Of a stretch of DNA of 64,000 nt, positions 24,724 through 34,735 are shown piece after piece. This DNA is from CALVLD01 sp964467585 (lineage in GTDB: Bacteria; Bacillota; Clostridia; Christensenellales; CAG-138). How positions within the stretch are numbered: position 1 is the first letter of the stretch; every line of letters begins with the position of its first letter. The notes under the pieces were generated by a model. That model did not search any database and was not told where the DNA came from. It worked only from the letters and a program-made list of their open reading frames with translations. The DNA lies in the NCBI GenBank assembly GCA_964467585.1, contig CAYXRF010000010.1, forward strand, positions 19,695 to 83,694, written 5' to 3'. The translations under genes were made by a program, and so were the position numbers.

Positions 24724-24851
24724 GATTTTAGCTTTGATTAGCTGCCATATGCAAACAGTAGTTCAGCATATGCTTTGCTTTGTCTGAAGGCTTGCGGAAT
24801 TCTTTTGAAAAAGCCTCCGCCGTTTGCCGTGATTTATAACTGCAAGCGGGC

Positions 24852-26594
24852 TCAATAGAGCTTTCTTGCAACATAGGTTGTGTGCAGCAGCTCATGCGCC
24901 TTATGGCTGTTCGGCTCGCCCAGATAGCTTGCGTAAAGCTCCTTAACGACCGGATTCTCATGAGACTTGCGGAGCGTCATACCGGCATCCTCGCTGTACA
25001 GCGCCTTTGCGCGCTCGGCGCGGAGGTCTGTAAAGTTACGGACATAGCCGGGCTGATGAGGCTGACCGCCGCCGTTTACACAGCCGCCGGGGCAAGCCAT
25101 GACCTCGATGAAGTCATAGTGCTTTTCGCCGCTCTTGACCATGTCAAGCAGCTTGGAGGCGTTTTCAAGACCGGAAGTGACAGCGATACGCACTGTTGTG
25201 CCCGCAAGATCAACCTCCGCCTCTTTTATTGCCTCTACGCCGCGAACGGCATGGATGTTAAGATCCTCAAGGGGCTTGCCGACTACCAGCTCATAAACGG
25301 TTCTGAGCGCGGCTTCCATAACGCCGCCTGTTGCTCCGAAAATGTGACCTGCGCCTGAAGCCACGCCAAACGCGGGGTCGCATTCCTCATCGGGCAGACG
25401 ATCGAACACTATGCCCGCCTTCTTAATCATGGAAGCAAGCTCACGGGTGGTGATTGAAACATCAACGTCACGAACGCCGTTGACATTCATCTCGGCACGG
25501 GCAACCTCAAACTTCTTTGCGGTGCAGGGCATAACGCTTACAACGAATATGTCCTTGGGATCAATGCCCGCCTTTTCGGCGTAATAGGACTTGACGAGTG
25601 CGCCGAACATGCCCTGCGGGCTCTTGCAGGTGGACAGGTTGGGTATGAACTCGGGATAATAGGTTTCACAGAACTTAATCCATCCGGGTGAGCAGGATGT
25701 GATAAGAGGCATTGTGCCGCCGTTCTTGATGCGGTTGAGCAGCTCTGTGCCTTCTTCCATAATGGTGACGTCCGCAGCGGTGTCAACATCGAACACCTTG
25801 TCGAAGCCCAGACGACGCAGAGCGGCAATCAGCTTGCCCTCAACATTTGTGCCGATGGGCATACCGAAGCACTCGCCAAGCTGAGCGCGAACGGAGGGAG
25901 CGGGACCTATGACGACGTGCTTTGTTGGATCTGCAAGCGCAGCCCATACCTTGGAGGTGTCGTCCTTTTCGGTGAGCGCGCCCGTGGGGCAAACGGCGAT
26001 ACACTGACCGCAGTTGATGCAGGACGTCTCATCCAGATCCATTTCAAACGCTGACGCGATATGGGTTTTGAATCCGCGGCGGTTTGGTCCGATAACGGAC
26101 GCGTGCTGGTTATACTTGCAAACCGCAACGCAGCGGCGGCACAGTATGCACTTGGAATTGTCGCGTACAAGGTGGATGGCGGACTCGTCAAGGTCGGGCT
26201 TTAACGGAGCGCCAAACTCAAAGCGATGACCATCCGCGCCATACTCCTGCGCAAGCGTTTGCAGCTCACAATCGGTGCTGCGTGAGCAGGAAAGGCAATC
26301 CATGCGGTGGTTGGACAGAATAAGCTCAAGGGTAGTCCTGCGGGAATTGCGCAGAGCGGGGGTGTTGGTTTGAACCTCCATGCCCTCTGCCACCTGCTGG
26401 AGGCACGCCACAGGGTTGCTTCTTGCGCCCTTGACCTCAACCACGCACATACGGCAGGCGCCGATAGCGTTGATACCCTTGAGATAGCAGAGCGTGGGGA
26501 TACGAATACCGATGGTTTCTGCGGCTTCCAATATAGTGGAATTGGCGGGAACCTCAACGTCGATACCGTTAATTTTCATTCTGATGTTATCCAT
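24852..26594 (-). CDS. hydA: [FeFe] hydrogenase catalytic subunit HydA
   Basis: This 580-residue enzyme makes or oxidises H2. It begins with a plant-type [2Fe-2S] domain (CYLKGINAIGACRMC about 36-50 and a further Cys), then a His-ligated cluster segment (HRMDCLSC), two [4Fe-4S] motifs (CILCRRCVAVC and CINCGQCIAVC, about 145-205) and the H-cluster domain. The three H-cluster motifs are complete: TSCSPGW (near 298), MPCTAKKFE (near 354) and MACPGGCVNGGGQP (near 498). This is the trimeric, NAD- and ferredoxin-linked type, since hydB and hydC homologues are in the same operon; electron bifurcation is the expected mode (family knowledge). AAGGAG lies before the start. Maturases HydE, HydF and HydG are not in this window. 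Confidence 0.97.
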   Translation of the reverse strand: MDNIRMKINGIDVEVPANSTILEAAETIGIRIPTLCYLKGINAIGACRMCVVEVKGARSNPVACLQQVAEGMEVQTNTPALRNSRRTTLELILSNHRMDCLSCSRSTDCELQTLAQEYGADGHRFEFGAPLKPDLDESAIHLVRDNSKCILCRRCVAVCKYNQHASVIGPNRRGFKTHIASAFEMDLDETSCINCGQCIAVCPTGALTEKDDTSKVWAALADPTKHVVIGPAPSVRAQLGECFGMPIGTNVEGKLIAALRRLGFDKVFDVDTAADVTIMEEGTELLNRIKNGGTMPLITSCSPGWIKFCETYYPEFIPNLSTCKSPQGMFGALVKSYYAEKAGIDPKDIFVVSVMPCTAKKFEVARAEMNVNGVRDVDVSITTRELASMIKKAGIVFDRLPDEECDPAFGVASGAGHIFGATGGVMEAALRTVYELVVGKPLEDLNIHAVRGVEAIKEAEVDLAGTTVRIAVTSGLENASKLLDMVKSGEKHYDFIEVMACPGGCVNGGGQPHQPGYVRNFTDLRAERAKALYSEDAGMTLRKSHENPVVKELYASYLGEPNSHKAHELLHTTYVARKLY

Positions 26595-26605
26595 ATGCGG
26601 TCTCC

Positions 26606-28399
<1,794 letters not shown>

Positions 28400-28417
28400 T
28401 AATGTTACCCTCCGTAA

Positions 28418-28792
28418 TTATTTCGCATCGACCGCGCCGATGGTGTATTCAACAATGGGCGCGCCGCCCACGATGTGCTTTTCAATGATTTCACGCGCCA
28501 TATCCGCAGTGACCTTAACGTATGTAACGCGCTCCTTGTCATTTTCAAACACCTCAACAATTGGCTCGTAACGGCACATACCGATACAACCCGTCTGCGT
28601 AACCGTGACGCGGTCTCCCAGGTCACGCTTTGCAACCTCCTCAACCAGCGCATTAAGCACGGGACGCGCACCCGCGGCGATACCGCAGGTAGCCATGCCG
28701 ACGACTATACGAGTCTCATTGGCGCCCTCTCTGAGGACGACCTTGGACTGCATCTTCTCACGAATTTTCGCAAGCTCTTCAAGGGATTTCAT
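28418..28792 (-). CDS. Small [2Fe-2S] thioredoxin-like ferredoxin subunit
   Basis: This 124-residue protein is a stand-alone thioredoxin-like [2Fe-2S] ferredoxin domain. The four cysteines are in MATCGIAAGA (one Cys), TQTGCIGMCRYEPIV (two) and further segments; the C-terminal YVKVTADMAREIIEKHIVGG is typical of the family. It is encoded just before hydB, and in multimeric hydrogenase loci such a subunit shuttles electrons with the NAD-linked subunit. I count fewer than four well-placed Cys beyond the three listed, so cluster coordination should be checked. A ribosome site (AAAGGAAA) precedes the ATG. Confidence 0.85.
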   Translation of the reverse strand: MKSLEELAKIREKMQSKVVLREGANETRIVVGMATCGIAAGARPVLNALVEEVAKRDLGDRVTVTQTGCIGMCRYEPIVEVFENDKERVTYVKVTADMAREIIEKHIVGGAPIVEYTIGAVDAK

Positions 28793-28957
28793 ACTAATAT
28801 TTCCTTTCAGTATTTATTAAGTCCGCCCCTTGCGGGGAACGCAGCGGGAGCTTGCCTGCCGTTTTACGGGGAGGGTCTCTCCGCTTATTATCGATGGCGG
28901 ATATGCCGTTATCATATCGAAACAGCTTCGACAGCGGCACATAATCGCCATGACCGA

Positions 28958-29503
28958 TTATTGATATTGCTCCTCAAGCGCCTCACGCGCCCATTGCAGC
29001 ACCGAAGCATCGCAAAGCGGAACTGCTCCGCCCAGCGCCTCGCGCATCTCTCGGGTGTCAAGCTCGACTGTTCTGTCGGGCAATGTATGGCGAAACACAA
29101 AATCCACGTCCGGCGCACCCTGTATGAGCGAAACGATGGTTGAAACAACGTCGCCCAAGGGAGTAAAGTCCATATGCTTTTTGAAGAACACGGCGGTTAC
29201 AGACGTGCCGTGCGCAGTGGGATAAAGTGAGCGTTCCTTTGAGTCAATCGTCATTGAACCGCCGGTCTGCTCCGCAGCCAGCTTCAAAAGCGGCAGCCCC
29301 ATGCCCACCTTGCGCGTCGTCCTTGTTGTTGAGAAAGGATCGACCACCGTTTGAAGGAAGCTTTTGCTCATGCCGCGTCCGTTGTCGCGGATGATTATCG
29401 TCAGCATATCTTCATTTTCGGTTATGAGTATCTCGATGAGAGTACCCTCCGCCGAAATGGAGTTCTGAGCGATATCCAGTATGTTAAGCGAAAGCTCTTT
29501 CAT
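28958..29503 (-). CDS. ATP-binding (HATPase-type) protein of the hydrogenase locus
   Basis: This 181-residue protein is a single GHKL ATPase domain without a dimerisation or receiver part. It has the N box LNILDIAQNSIS (about 6-17), the G1 box DNGRGMS (about 43-49), and KVGMGLPLL with SMTI. The C-terminal 60 residues (PDVDFVFRHTLPDRTVELDTREMREALGG) form an extra domain. Domains of this type in clostridial hydrogenase loci are annotated as ATP-binding regions and may be kinase-like or anti-sigma-like. The start is ATG 29503, 16 bases after the PHP gene stop, with GAGGAA before it. The 165-base gap that follows it before the next gene holds no gene. The target protein is unknown. Confidence 0.82.
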   Translation of the reverse strand: MKELSLNILDIAQNSISAEGTLIEILITENEDMLTIIIRDNGRGMSKSFLQTVVDPFSTTRTTRKVGMGLPLLKLAAEQTGGSMTIDSKERSLYPTAHGTSVTAVFFKKHMDFTPLGDVVSTIVSLIQGAPDVDFVFRHTLPDRTVELDTREMREALGGAVPLCDASVLQWAREALEEQYQ

Positions 29504-29519
29504 ATAGTTTGCCGATTCC

Positions 29520-30248
29520 TCAACTTTTTCTGCCTGCGCGCAGCTTGTTAAACAGTGCGCGGGTGATATCCTCCGACTGCGCGTCACCGTCGCAGTCAAG
29601 CTCAATGTGGTTTTGCGTCACCCCAAAATCCGTAAGCCTGTGGGCGTCGCTTGAGACCAAAATACACCTGCCGCCCGAAAGCCTTTCGGCGTTTTGCTTG
29701 TCGTGAACCTCGCAAATGTCAAACGTGGGTTCGTCCGGAAAAGCTCCCAATATCGCAAGCAGCCCGTTGGACTCCCTGTCGATATGTGCGGGATATGCAA
29801 TCCCGTCAAGGCTTTTGACAAGCGCGGCCGCTTCGGCAAGCGAAAGGTCTGTTGCCGCCGGCAAAAAGTAAGGGTCTTCACCCGTGATAACGTCATCCGC
29901 CGTCATAATGGGCTGATTGCCGAATATCTCCACACGGTTGGGAAGCTTCATTCTGTGGGGCTGAATCGCCCTGTCGAACGCCTCCGCCTGTTTCAGCGCT
30001 TCAAACAGGCATACCATGTGAATCTCCTCAGCGGTTGTAAGCTCACATCCGGCTATCGGCGTAACGCCGTATTCGGCGCACGCGGTGAAAAACGCATTGC
30101 AGTTTTTGCAGGAGTTGTGGTCTGTCAGCGCAACAATCCTCACGCCGGCAAGAAACGCCATTCCCGCGATGTTGCACGGCGTCATGTCCTCATCCCCGCA
30201 TGGGGACAGGCATGAGTGAACGTGCAGGTCGTAGGTAAACAGCGTCAT
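29520..30248 (-). CDS. PHP domain phosphoesterase-like protein
   Basis: The 242-residue protein has the four PHP motifs: DLHVHSCLSPC at the N-terminus (HxH), LTDHNSC (Asp-His), AGCELTTAEEIHMVCLF (Glu and His), and SSDAHRL near the C-terminus (Asp-His). PHP proteins are metal-dependent phosphoesterases of diverse function. The conserved placement within hydrogenase operons of clostridia suggests a signalling or turnover role, not proven. The start ATG 30248 is chosen because GAGG lies before it and because the PHP fold begins immediately (MTLFTYDLHVHS); the longer open frame upstream has no family features. It follows the DRTGG gene by 7 bases. Confidence 0.88.
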   Translation of the reverse strand: MTLFTYDLHVHSCLSPCGDEDMTPCNIAGMAFLAGVRIVALTDHNSCKNCNAFFTACAEYGVTPIAGCELTTAEEIHMVCLFEALKQAEAFDRAIQPHRMKLPNRVEIFGNQPIMTADDVITGEDPYFLPAATDLSLAEAAALVKSLDGIAYPAHIDRESNGLLAILGAFPDEPTFDICEVHDKQNAERLSGGRCILVSSDAHRLTDFGVTQNHIELDCDGDAQSEDITRALFNKLRAGRKS

Positions 30249-30255
30249 AGTGACC

Positions 30256-30615
30256 TCAACGCCCCCCTTGCTTTTCACCCTCCTGCCTGAGCAGGGAGGC
30301 AATGGCGGCGCAGGTCTCAAATGTGCCGCCCGAAACGGTAAGCAGGTTGATATTGTGTGTGCGCGCCGCGTTAATCGCGTTGGCGTCGGGCGTAACCCCC
30401 TCCGCAAACACCACGCAGGCAACGTCCGCAAGCTGCGCCACGGCGGCAACATTGACGTTTGACATTATGGTCACCCACGCGTCGCCGCTTTGCGCTCTTC
30501 CCATCACCCAGCTTAAGAGGTCGCCCGCGTAACCGCCGACAACAACGCGTTCCGCATCGGATACTGTTATGCGGCTTGCGTTCAATGCTTTTGCAAGCGC
30601 TTCAACGGTAAGCAT
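30256..30615 (-). CDS. DRTGG-type small domain protein, second copy
   Basis: This 119-residue protein consists of a single DRTGG-like domain (start MLTVEALAKALNA; conserved VGGYAGDLLSWVMGRA and a C-terminal NINLLTVSGGTFETCAAIASLL). Its start codon overlaps the stop of the upstream sensor-like hydrogenase gene by one base (TGATG), so the two are translationally coupled. Such domains are found alone in hydrogenase operons and fused to phosphate-handling enzymes; ligand binding is suspected but not known. It has a homologue (about 112 residues) in the same operon at 32368. The assignment is by sequence resemblance. Confidence 0.78.
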   Translation of the reverse strand: MLTVEALAKALNASRITVSDAERVVVGGYAGDLLSWVMGRAQSGDAWVTIMSNVNVAAVAQLADVACVVFAEGVTPDANAINAARTHNINLLTVSGGTFETCAAIASLLRQEGEKQGGR

Positions 30616-31922
30616 CACGAACCACCCTTTTCTGCATTCTCGTTTTTGAGAAGCTTTTGAATCTTTTTGCGCATACGCACTATGCAATCGTCTATCGAGG
30701 CGGTTCCCCTCACAACGTCCTCTGCAAACGCACGGCAGGTCGGCGACCCGCAGGAGCCGCAGTCTATCTGAGGAAGCTCCTCGGTTATCCTCTTGGCGTC
30801 CATCATAAGACGCATTGAAGAAATCATATCGGAACCCAGTGCGCCCGTAGGCATGTAGGTGAACGGTGCGGCGTCAATCAGCTCGTCCGGCACATAATCC
30901 TCCGACTGCCCCTCCTCAAGCGGAACATGGTTGCGCGAAATTGGGAGGAAGCGGCGAAGCGTTTGAAGCCTGACTCTTGCGATATATGGATTTTCAACCG
31001 CCATAACGCCCCCGACGCATCCGCCGGAGCAGGCGTTAAGCTCCACAAACTCAAGATCGTTTATGTTGCCCGTCTCGATCTCGTCAAGCACCTTTATCAC
31101 ATTTTCAATCCCGTCGGCGGCAAGGTATCTGTCGTTCATAAGACCGGCGGACTCTCCGCCCGTCGCCGCCCAGCTTATGCCGATGTTGCCCGCGGAGCTT
31201 GCCGCTTCAGCAGACGGCGATTCCTCACGGTTCATCTTAGCGATAAGCTGCATATAAACCTCGCTCATCGATACGACGTTATCAACGTATATCTCCTGAC
31301 CCTCGATTGTGTTTTTAACCCAGCTGACCTTTGCGGGGCAGGGCGATATAAACACCGTGCGTATATCGGAAGGTGAAAGCTCGGGATGCTCCTCCATCGC
31401 CTTGCGTCTTGCAAGCTTGCCCGCTATCTCGATAGGGGGCAGAATGGGTATCAGATTGCCCGTCAACGTTGGAAAGCGAAGCTTTATCAAGCGAACAACA
31501 ACCGGACACGCCGAGGATATGGCGGGCAGATGAACATTCTGCTTTTTAAGATAGCGTCTGGTAAGCTCCGTGGCAATTTCCGCCGCCTGAGCAACCTCAT
31601 ACACATCGTCAAAGCCCATATCAAGCAGACCCTGAATTACAAAGTCTGCATCGTCAAGCGCGTTAAACTGCCCGAAAAGGGAAGGCGCGGGAAGTGCGAT
31701 AAGGTACTTGTCTCTCGGAAGGTCACTCAGTTTATCGAATACGGCACGTTTTGCCTTGTATTGGCACACACGAATGCACTCACCGCAGTCAATGCAGTGC
31801 AATGAGTTTATCTGTGCATGTCCGTCTCTGATGCGTATTGCCTCGGTTGGGCAGCGCTTGAGACAGTTTGTACAGCCCTTGCATTTTTCCCTATCCAATG
31901 AAACCGAATGAGTATATTCCAT
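30615..31922 (-). CDS. Sensor-like [FeFe] hydrogenase-domain iron-sulfur protein
   Basis: The 435-residue protein has two N-terminal [4Fe-4S] motifs (CKGCTNCLKRC and CIDCGECIRVC, about 14-55) and a [FeFe] hydrogenase large-subunit C-terminal domain. The H-cluster Cys positions are kept in altered surroundings: SSACP instead of TSCCP, SPCPAKVSW instead of MPCxxKxxE, and NACSGGCVGGVM instead of MACPGGCxNGG. A C-terminal four-Cys motif (DCGSCGSPTCRAFAEDVVRG near residue 390) adds a further cluster. Group C/D hydrogenases of this look are thought to be regulatory H2 sensors (family knowledge). Loss of the second-shell Lys and the Glu of the proton path suggests low turnover. Overlapping and adjoining genes are of the signalling type. 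Confidence 0.85.
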   Translation of the reverse strand: MEYTHSVSLDREKCKGCTNCLKRCPTEAIRIRDGHAQINSLHCIDCGECIRVCQYKAKRAVFDKLSDLPRDKYLIALPAPSLFGQFNALDDADFVIQGLLDMGFDDVYEVAQAAEIATELTRRYLKKQNVHLPAISSACPVVVRLIKLRFPTLTGNLIPILPPIEIAGKLARRKAMEEHPELSPSDIRTVFISPCPAKVSWVKNTIEGQEIYVDNVVSMSEVYMQLIAKMNREESPSAEAASSAGNIGISWAATGGESAGLMNDRYLAADGIENVIKVLDEIETGNINDLEFVELNACSGGCVGGVMAVENPYIARVRLQTLRRFLPISRNHVPLEEGQSEDYVPDELIDAAPFTYMPTGALGSDMISSMRLMMDAKRITEELPQIDCGSCGSPTCRAFAEDVVRGTASIDDCIVRMRKKIQKLLKNENAEKGGS

Positions 31923-31930
31923 AATTCAAA

Positions 31931-32353
31931 TTAAAGATTGAACACTAAGGTTATTGTAGTTCCCGTCCCAACGATTGAATCAATCGACAGAACGTCTGAG
32001 TAGCGTTTCATGTTGGGCAAGCCCATGCCCGCCCCGAAACCGAGCGCACGAATGTTGTCCGGCGCAGTGGAATAGCCCTCACGCATTGCTTCCTCAACGT
32101 TTGGGATACCCGGCCCGTCATCACGAAGCTTAACGGTGATATCCTTTTCGGTGATGAAAACGTCTGCGTCTCCGCCGTGCGCGTGGATTACCATGTTAAT
32201 CTCACCCTCGTACATGGCGATGGATATTCTGCGGATGGTGTCGGGCGCGACGCCAAGCTGCCTAAGCAGTTTTTTCACCTGAACGGACGCTTCACCCGCC
32301 GAGGTGAAGTCCGCCCCGTTTACGTCATAATGAAAGTGCAGCGGTTCGCTCAT
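31931..32353 (-). CDS. Anti-sigma-type serine kinase/ATP-binding protein (RsbW/SpoIIAB-like)
   Basis: The 140-residue protein is a stand-alone HATPase domain of the RsbW kind. It has the N box RRISIAMYEGEINMVIHA (about 40-57), the G1 box RDDGPGIPN (about 75-83) and GFGAGMGLPNMKRYSD (about 103-118). RsbW-like proteins phosphorylate anti-sigma antagonists or bind sigma factors. No STAS-domain partner is in this operon, so the partner is open; the adjoining sensor-like hydrogenase is a candidate. It lies 8 bases before the sensor gene in the direction of transcription. Confidence 0.85.
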   Translation of the reverse strand: MSEPLHFHYDVNGADFTSAGEASVQVKKLLRQLGVAPDTIRRISIAMYEGEINMVIHAHGGDADVFITEKDITVKLRDDGPGIPNVEEAMREGYSTAPDNIRALGFGAGMGLPNMKRYSDVLSIDSIVGTGTTITLVFNL

Positions 32354-32367
32354 AGACTCTCTGCCCG

Positions 32368-32706
32368 TTACTTTCCGAGGCCGGCTTCATAAAGCCTGCC
32401 GCAGGACACGAACATAGTCAGCTCGGTTGCAAGCACCGCAACGCCCGCGGAATCCGCCAGCCTGATTATCTCATCGGTTGGGCGCTTGCCGCGAACGAAT
32501 ACGACGCAGTTCATATCCATCATCATAACGGTGCGGATGACCTGCGGATTCATAAGACCGGAGAGCAGAACGCCTTGGTCTTTAACGTAAGCAAGCACAT
32601 CGCTCATCATGTCGCTTCCGCACGCGGAACGCACCTCACGGTCAAGGCAATCCTCACCCGCAAGCACCGTTGCGTCCAAAATTTCTGCGACCTGTCTGAT
32701 CTTCAT
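32368..32706 (-). CDS. DRTGG-type small domain protein, first copy
   Basis: This 112-residue protein begins MKIRQVAEILDATVLAG and contains the DRTGG-like core: CGSDMMSDVLAYVKDQG, then GLMNPQVIRTVMMMDMNCVVFVRGK and GVAVLATELTMFVSCGRLYEAGL. It resembles the second DRTGG copy at 30256 and like it is only one domain. Domains of this family accompany hydrogenase subunits in many clostridia. The activity is unknown. It is 33 bases after hydC and 14 bases before the HATPase gene. Confidence 0.8.
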   Translation of the reverse strand: MKIRQVAEILDATVLAGEDCLDREVRSACGSDMMSDVLAYVKDQGVLLSGLMNPQVIRTVMMMDMNCVVFVRGKRPTDEIIRLADSAGVAVLATELTMFVSCGRLYEAGLGK

Positions 32707-32739
32707 AAAACGACGTTTCCTTTCAGGTTATAGGGCGAA

Positions 32740-33234
32740 TCAGTTGAACTTTGACAGTATCTCACGGACGTCGGCGGGAACAAGACGACCATGCACTTCT
32801 CCGTCGATCATCATAACGGGAGCAAGACCGCAGCAGCCGAGGCAGCGTGTCGCCTCAAGGGTAAACTTGCCGTCGGCGGTGGTGTGACCCGGCTCAACAT
32901 TCAAAACCCTTGAAAGCTCGTCCAGTATGTTCTGCGAACCCTTGACGTAGCAAGCCGTGCCCAAGCATACGCGAATAAGATGCTCGCCACGCGGCTCAAG
33001 GTTGAACATTGAATAGAAGGTGGATACTCCGTATATCTCCTCAAGGGAGCGACCGAGACCCTCTGCCACCATTGTCTGAACCTCGATAGGCATATAACCG
33101 TAGATTTCCTGCGCCGCCTGCAGAACGGGCATTGTGGAACCTTCCTTGCCCTTCCACTCGGCGATGACCTCCCTCAGCTTTGCCTCCTGCTCAGGAGTGC
33201 CTCTGAAGGGAATTGCCGTGATTTGTTTTGCCAT
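32740..33234 (-). CDS. hydC: NuoE-like [2Fe-2S] hydrogenase subunit HydC
   Basis: The 164-residue protein matches the NuoE/HydC family. An N-terminal helical part (MPVLQAAQEIYGYMPIEVQTMVAEGL) is followed by the [2Fe-2S] thioredoxin-like domain with cysteines in CLGTACYVKG (about 90-95) and CLGCCGLAPVMM (about 131-135). HydC passes electrons between HydB and other carriers. It is the first gene of the ten-gene operon. ACAAGGAGG lies just before the start codon. A leader of about 130 bases precedes it. Confidence 0.95.
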   Translation of the reverse strand: MAKQITAIPFRGTPEQEAKLREVIAEWKGKEGSTMPVLQAAQEIYGYMPIEVQTMVAEGLGRSLEEIYGVSTFYSMFNLEPRGEHLIRVCLGTACYVKGSQNILDELSRVLNVEPGHTTADGKFTLEATRCLGCCGLAPVMMIDGEVHGRLVPADVREILSKFN

Positions 33235-33587
33235 GACAGTCCTCCTTGTACCGCTTTTATCGCGGAATTATTGATACGATGTTTGGCGTTTGATATGCCT
33301 GACAAGGCTTTGACACACGCCCACGCGGACGCGAACAAAAGCAGCCCGACATCTATCATCAGCCAATTTAGAGTATAACACAAGGTCAACTCAAATTCTA
33401 TAAATGATAACCTATATTTTATTGTATATTTAGACAAAACAAGACAGTTCTTACGGTTCGTATGCCATATCTGTTTGCAGTCGGCACTTAAGCGTGCTAT
33501 AATGGCGGAGACGCGGACGATTTTTGTGCCGCTGATTATGATGCGTCGGAATTTAACTTACCATGTTTTATTTCGACATTTGATAAC
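33235..33587. other. Divergent control region between hydC and the AEC transporter gene
   Basis: These 353 bases contain no gene. On the minus strand an extended -10 element (TGTTATACT, hexamer at 33372-33377) without a good -35 is the best hydrogenase promoter candidate, and an inverted repeat TTGT-N8-ACAA lies at 33422-33437, about 45 bases further upstream. On the plus strand the AEC promoter is at 33475-33503. The dyad differs from the Rex consensus (TTGTTAAN4TTAACAA) in spacing, so it is not called as a Rex site. Confidence 0.5.
33475..33503 (+). promoter_or_regulatory. Promoter of the AEC transporter gene
   Basis: TTGCAG (33475-33480) and TATAAT (33498-33503) are 17 bases apart, with an extended TGC element before the -10. 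Confidence 0.6.
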
Positions 33588-34625
33588 ATGATTGATACCT
33601 TGCTGAACTCCCTTGCGGCGGTGGCGATAGTTATGGCAATCGTTGCCGTGGGCTTTTTTTCTGCCAAGCGCGGCTATATACGGCGTGAGCATAAGGGACT
33701 TATAGTCAAGCTGATAATCAGCGTGGGTATGCCCGCGCTTGTTGTCAACAACATTTTGGGCTCGCTTGACCTCAGCAAAATGGGCGACCCGCTGCTGTTG
33801 TTCGCTCTGCCCATAGTCAGTATGCTTGTGACGCTTGGCGTTGGGCTTTTGCTTGCAAAGCTTGTTAAGCCCTCGCCCGTGCGGCGCGGCGGCTTTATAG
33901 TGATGTGTGCATTTTCAAACTCGATATTCGTGGGGCTTCCTATGAATACGGGGCTTTTCGGGGACGCCGCCATACCGTATGTAATGTGTTTTTACATTAT
34001 AAATACGTCACTATTTTGGACTGTCGGCAATTATCTCATCAACAAAAGCGGAGAAATAGGGCGCGGTGAAGCGCCCGCAAAGCAAGGCTTTTTTTCTCAC
34101 CTTAAAAAACTGCTGTCGCCTCCGCTTATCGCCCTCATGATAACCATACCGCTTTTGATACTGGAGTACAAGCTCGGAAAAAATGCTGAGTTTACGGCGT
34201 GGACCGCCTCTTGGTCAGGCTGGGAATATATTCTTCTGATAAAGAGGAGCTTTTTGAAGATGTGCGGGTATCTCGGCAACATTGTTACCCCTCTCGCACT
34301 GTTGTATGTTGGCGCAACTCTGTACGAATACGGCTTTAAGTCCCTCAAGCCCGACAGATGTATGTGGGCGGTGCTGGCGGTGAGGTTTGTGGTTGCCCCC
34401 GCCGTTATGCTGGGGCTTTGCGCCGCTGCGGGCTTTGGCGGCATAGGCTCAGGTGTTTTTGTTGTGGAGGCGGCTATGCCCGTTATGACGCAGGCGGTTG
34501 TGCTTGCCGCCGCTTACGATGCGGACGAAAGCTTTGTTGCTTCGGGGATGTGCCTTACAACCCTCGGATGCTTTGTTCTTGTTCCGTTGCTTATGCTTGT
34601 TATGAAAGCTTTGGGGCTTGTGTAA
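33588..34625 (+). CDS. AEC family transporter
   Basis: The 345-residue protein has about ten helices in two halves and the auxin-efflux-carrier type features: GYIRREHKGLIVKLIISVGMPALVVNNI in the first half split by helices, ICAFSNSIFVGLPM-like CAFSNSIFVGLPMNTGLFG, and the C-terminal PVMTQAVVLAAAYDADESFVAS. Bacterial AEC proteins transport small carboxylates such as malate. The start has no clear ribosome site, so a slightly different start is possible. A promoter is at 33475-33503. It is not part of an evident operon; the next gene has its own promoter at 34674. Confidence 0.85.
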   Translation: MIDTLLNSLAAVAIVMAIVAVGFFSAKRGYIRREHKGLIVKLIISVGMPALVVNNILGSLDLSKMGDPLLLFALPIVSMLVTLGVGLLLAKLVKPSPVRRGGFIVMCAFSNSIFVGLPMNTGLFGDAAIPYVMCFYIINTSLFWTVGNYLINKSGEIGRGEAPAKQGFFSHLKKLLSPPLIALMITIPLLILEYKLGKNAEFTAWTASWSGWEYILLIKRSFLKMCGYLGNIVTPLALLYVGATLYEYGFKSLKPDRCMWAVLAVRFVVAPAVMLGLCAAAGFGGIGSGVFVVEAAMPVMTQAVVLAAAYDADESFVASGMCLTTLGCFVLVPLLMLVMKALGLV

Positions 34626-34673
34626 ACCTTTGTTCTCAATTTGCACTTGTCATAAGCTCGTTTAATTTTCGTG

Positions 34674-34702
34674 TTGTTCAATGCGCCGTTGTCGTGTATA
34701 AT
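34674..34702 (+). promoter_or_regulatory. Promoter of the RsiV-like lipoprotein and gltX genes
   Basis: TTGTTC (34674-34679) and TATAAT (34697-34702) are 17 bases apart and 33 bases before the start codon. Confidence 0.6.
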
Positions 34703-34735
34703 AAAGGTATATACTACCCTAAGGAATTTGATTTT

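Larger units (their letters stand above)
24535..24851. other. Convergent gap between the GGGtGRT and hydA genes
   Basis: In these 317 bases I see no gene, only two strong hairpins listed separately. A short minus-strand frame that crosses the hydA end has no ribosome site and is rejected. Confidence 0.7.

Noticed and set aside
24728..24961. 77-codon minus-strand frame at the hydA end
   Set aside because: Most of it overlaps hydA in another frame, there is no ribosome site, and the C-terminal part only covers the gap before the terminator.
33422..33437. TTGT-N8-ACAA dyad upstream of hydC as a Rex operator
   Set aside because: The Rex consensus TTGTTAAN4TTAACAA is two bases longer and the inner TTAA parts are not present; it may be a chance AT-rich dyad.
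34358..34735. Long 5' extension of the RsiV-like gene into the AEC gene
   Set aside because: The AEC frame is clearly coding there, and promoter plus ribosome site place the start at 34736.
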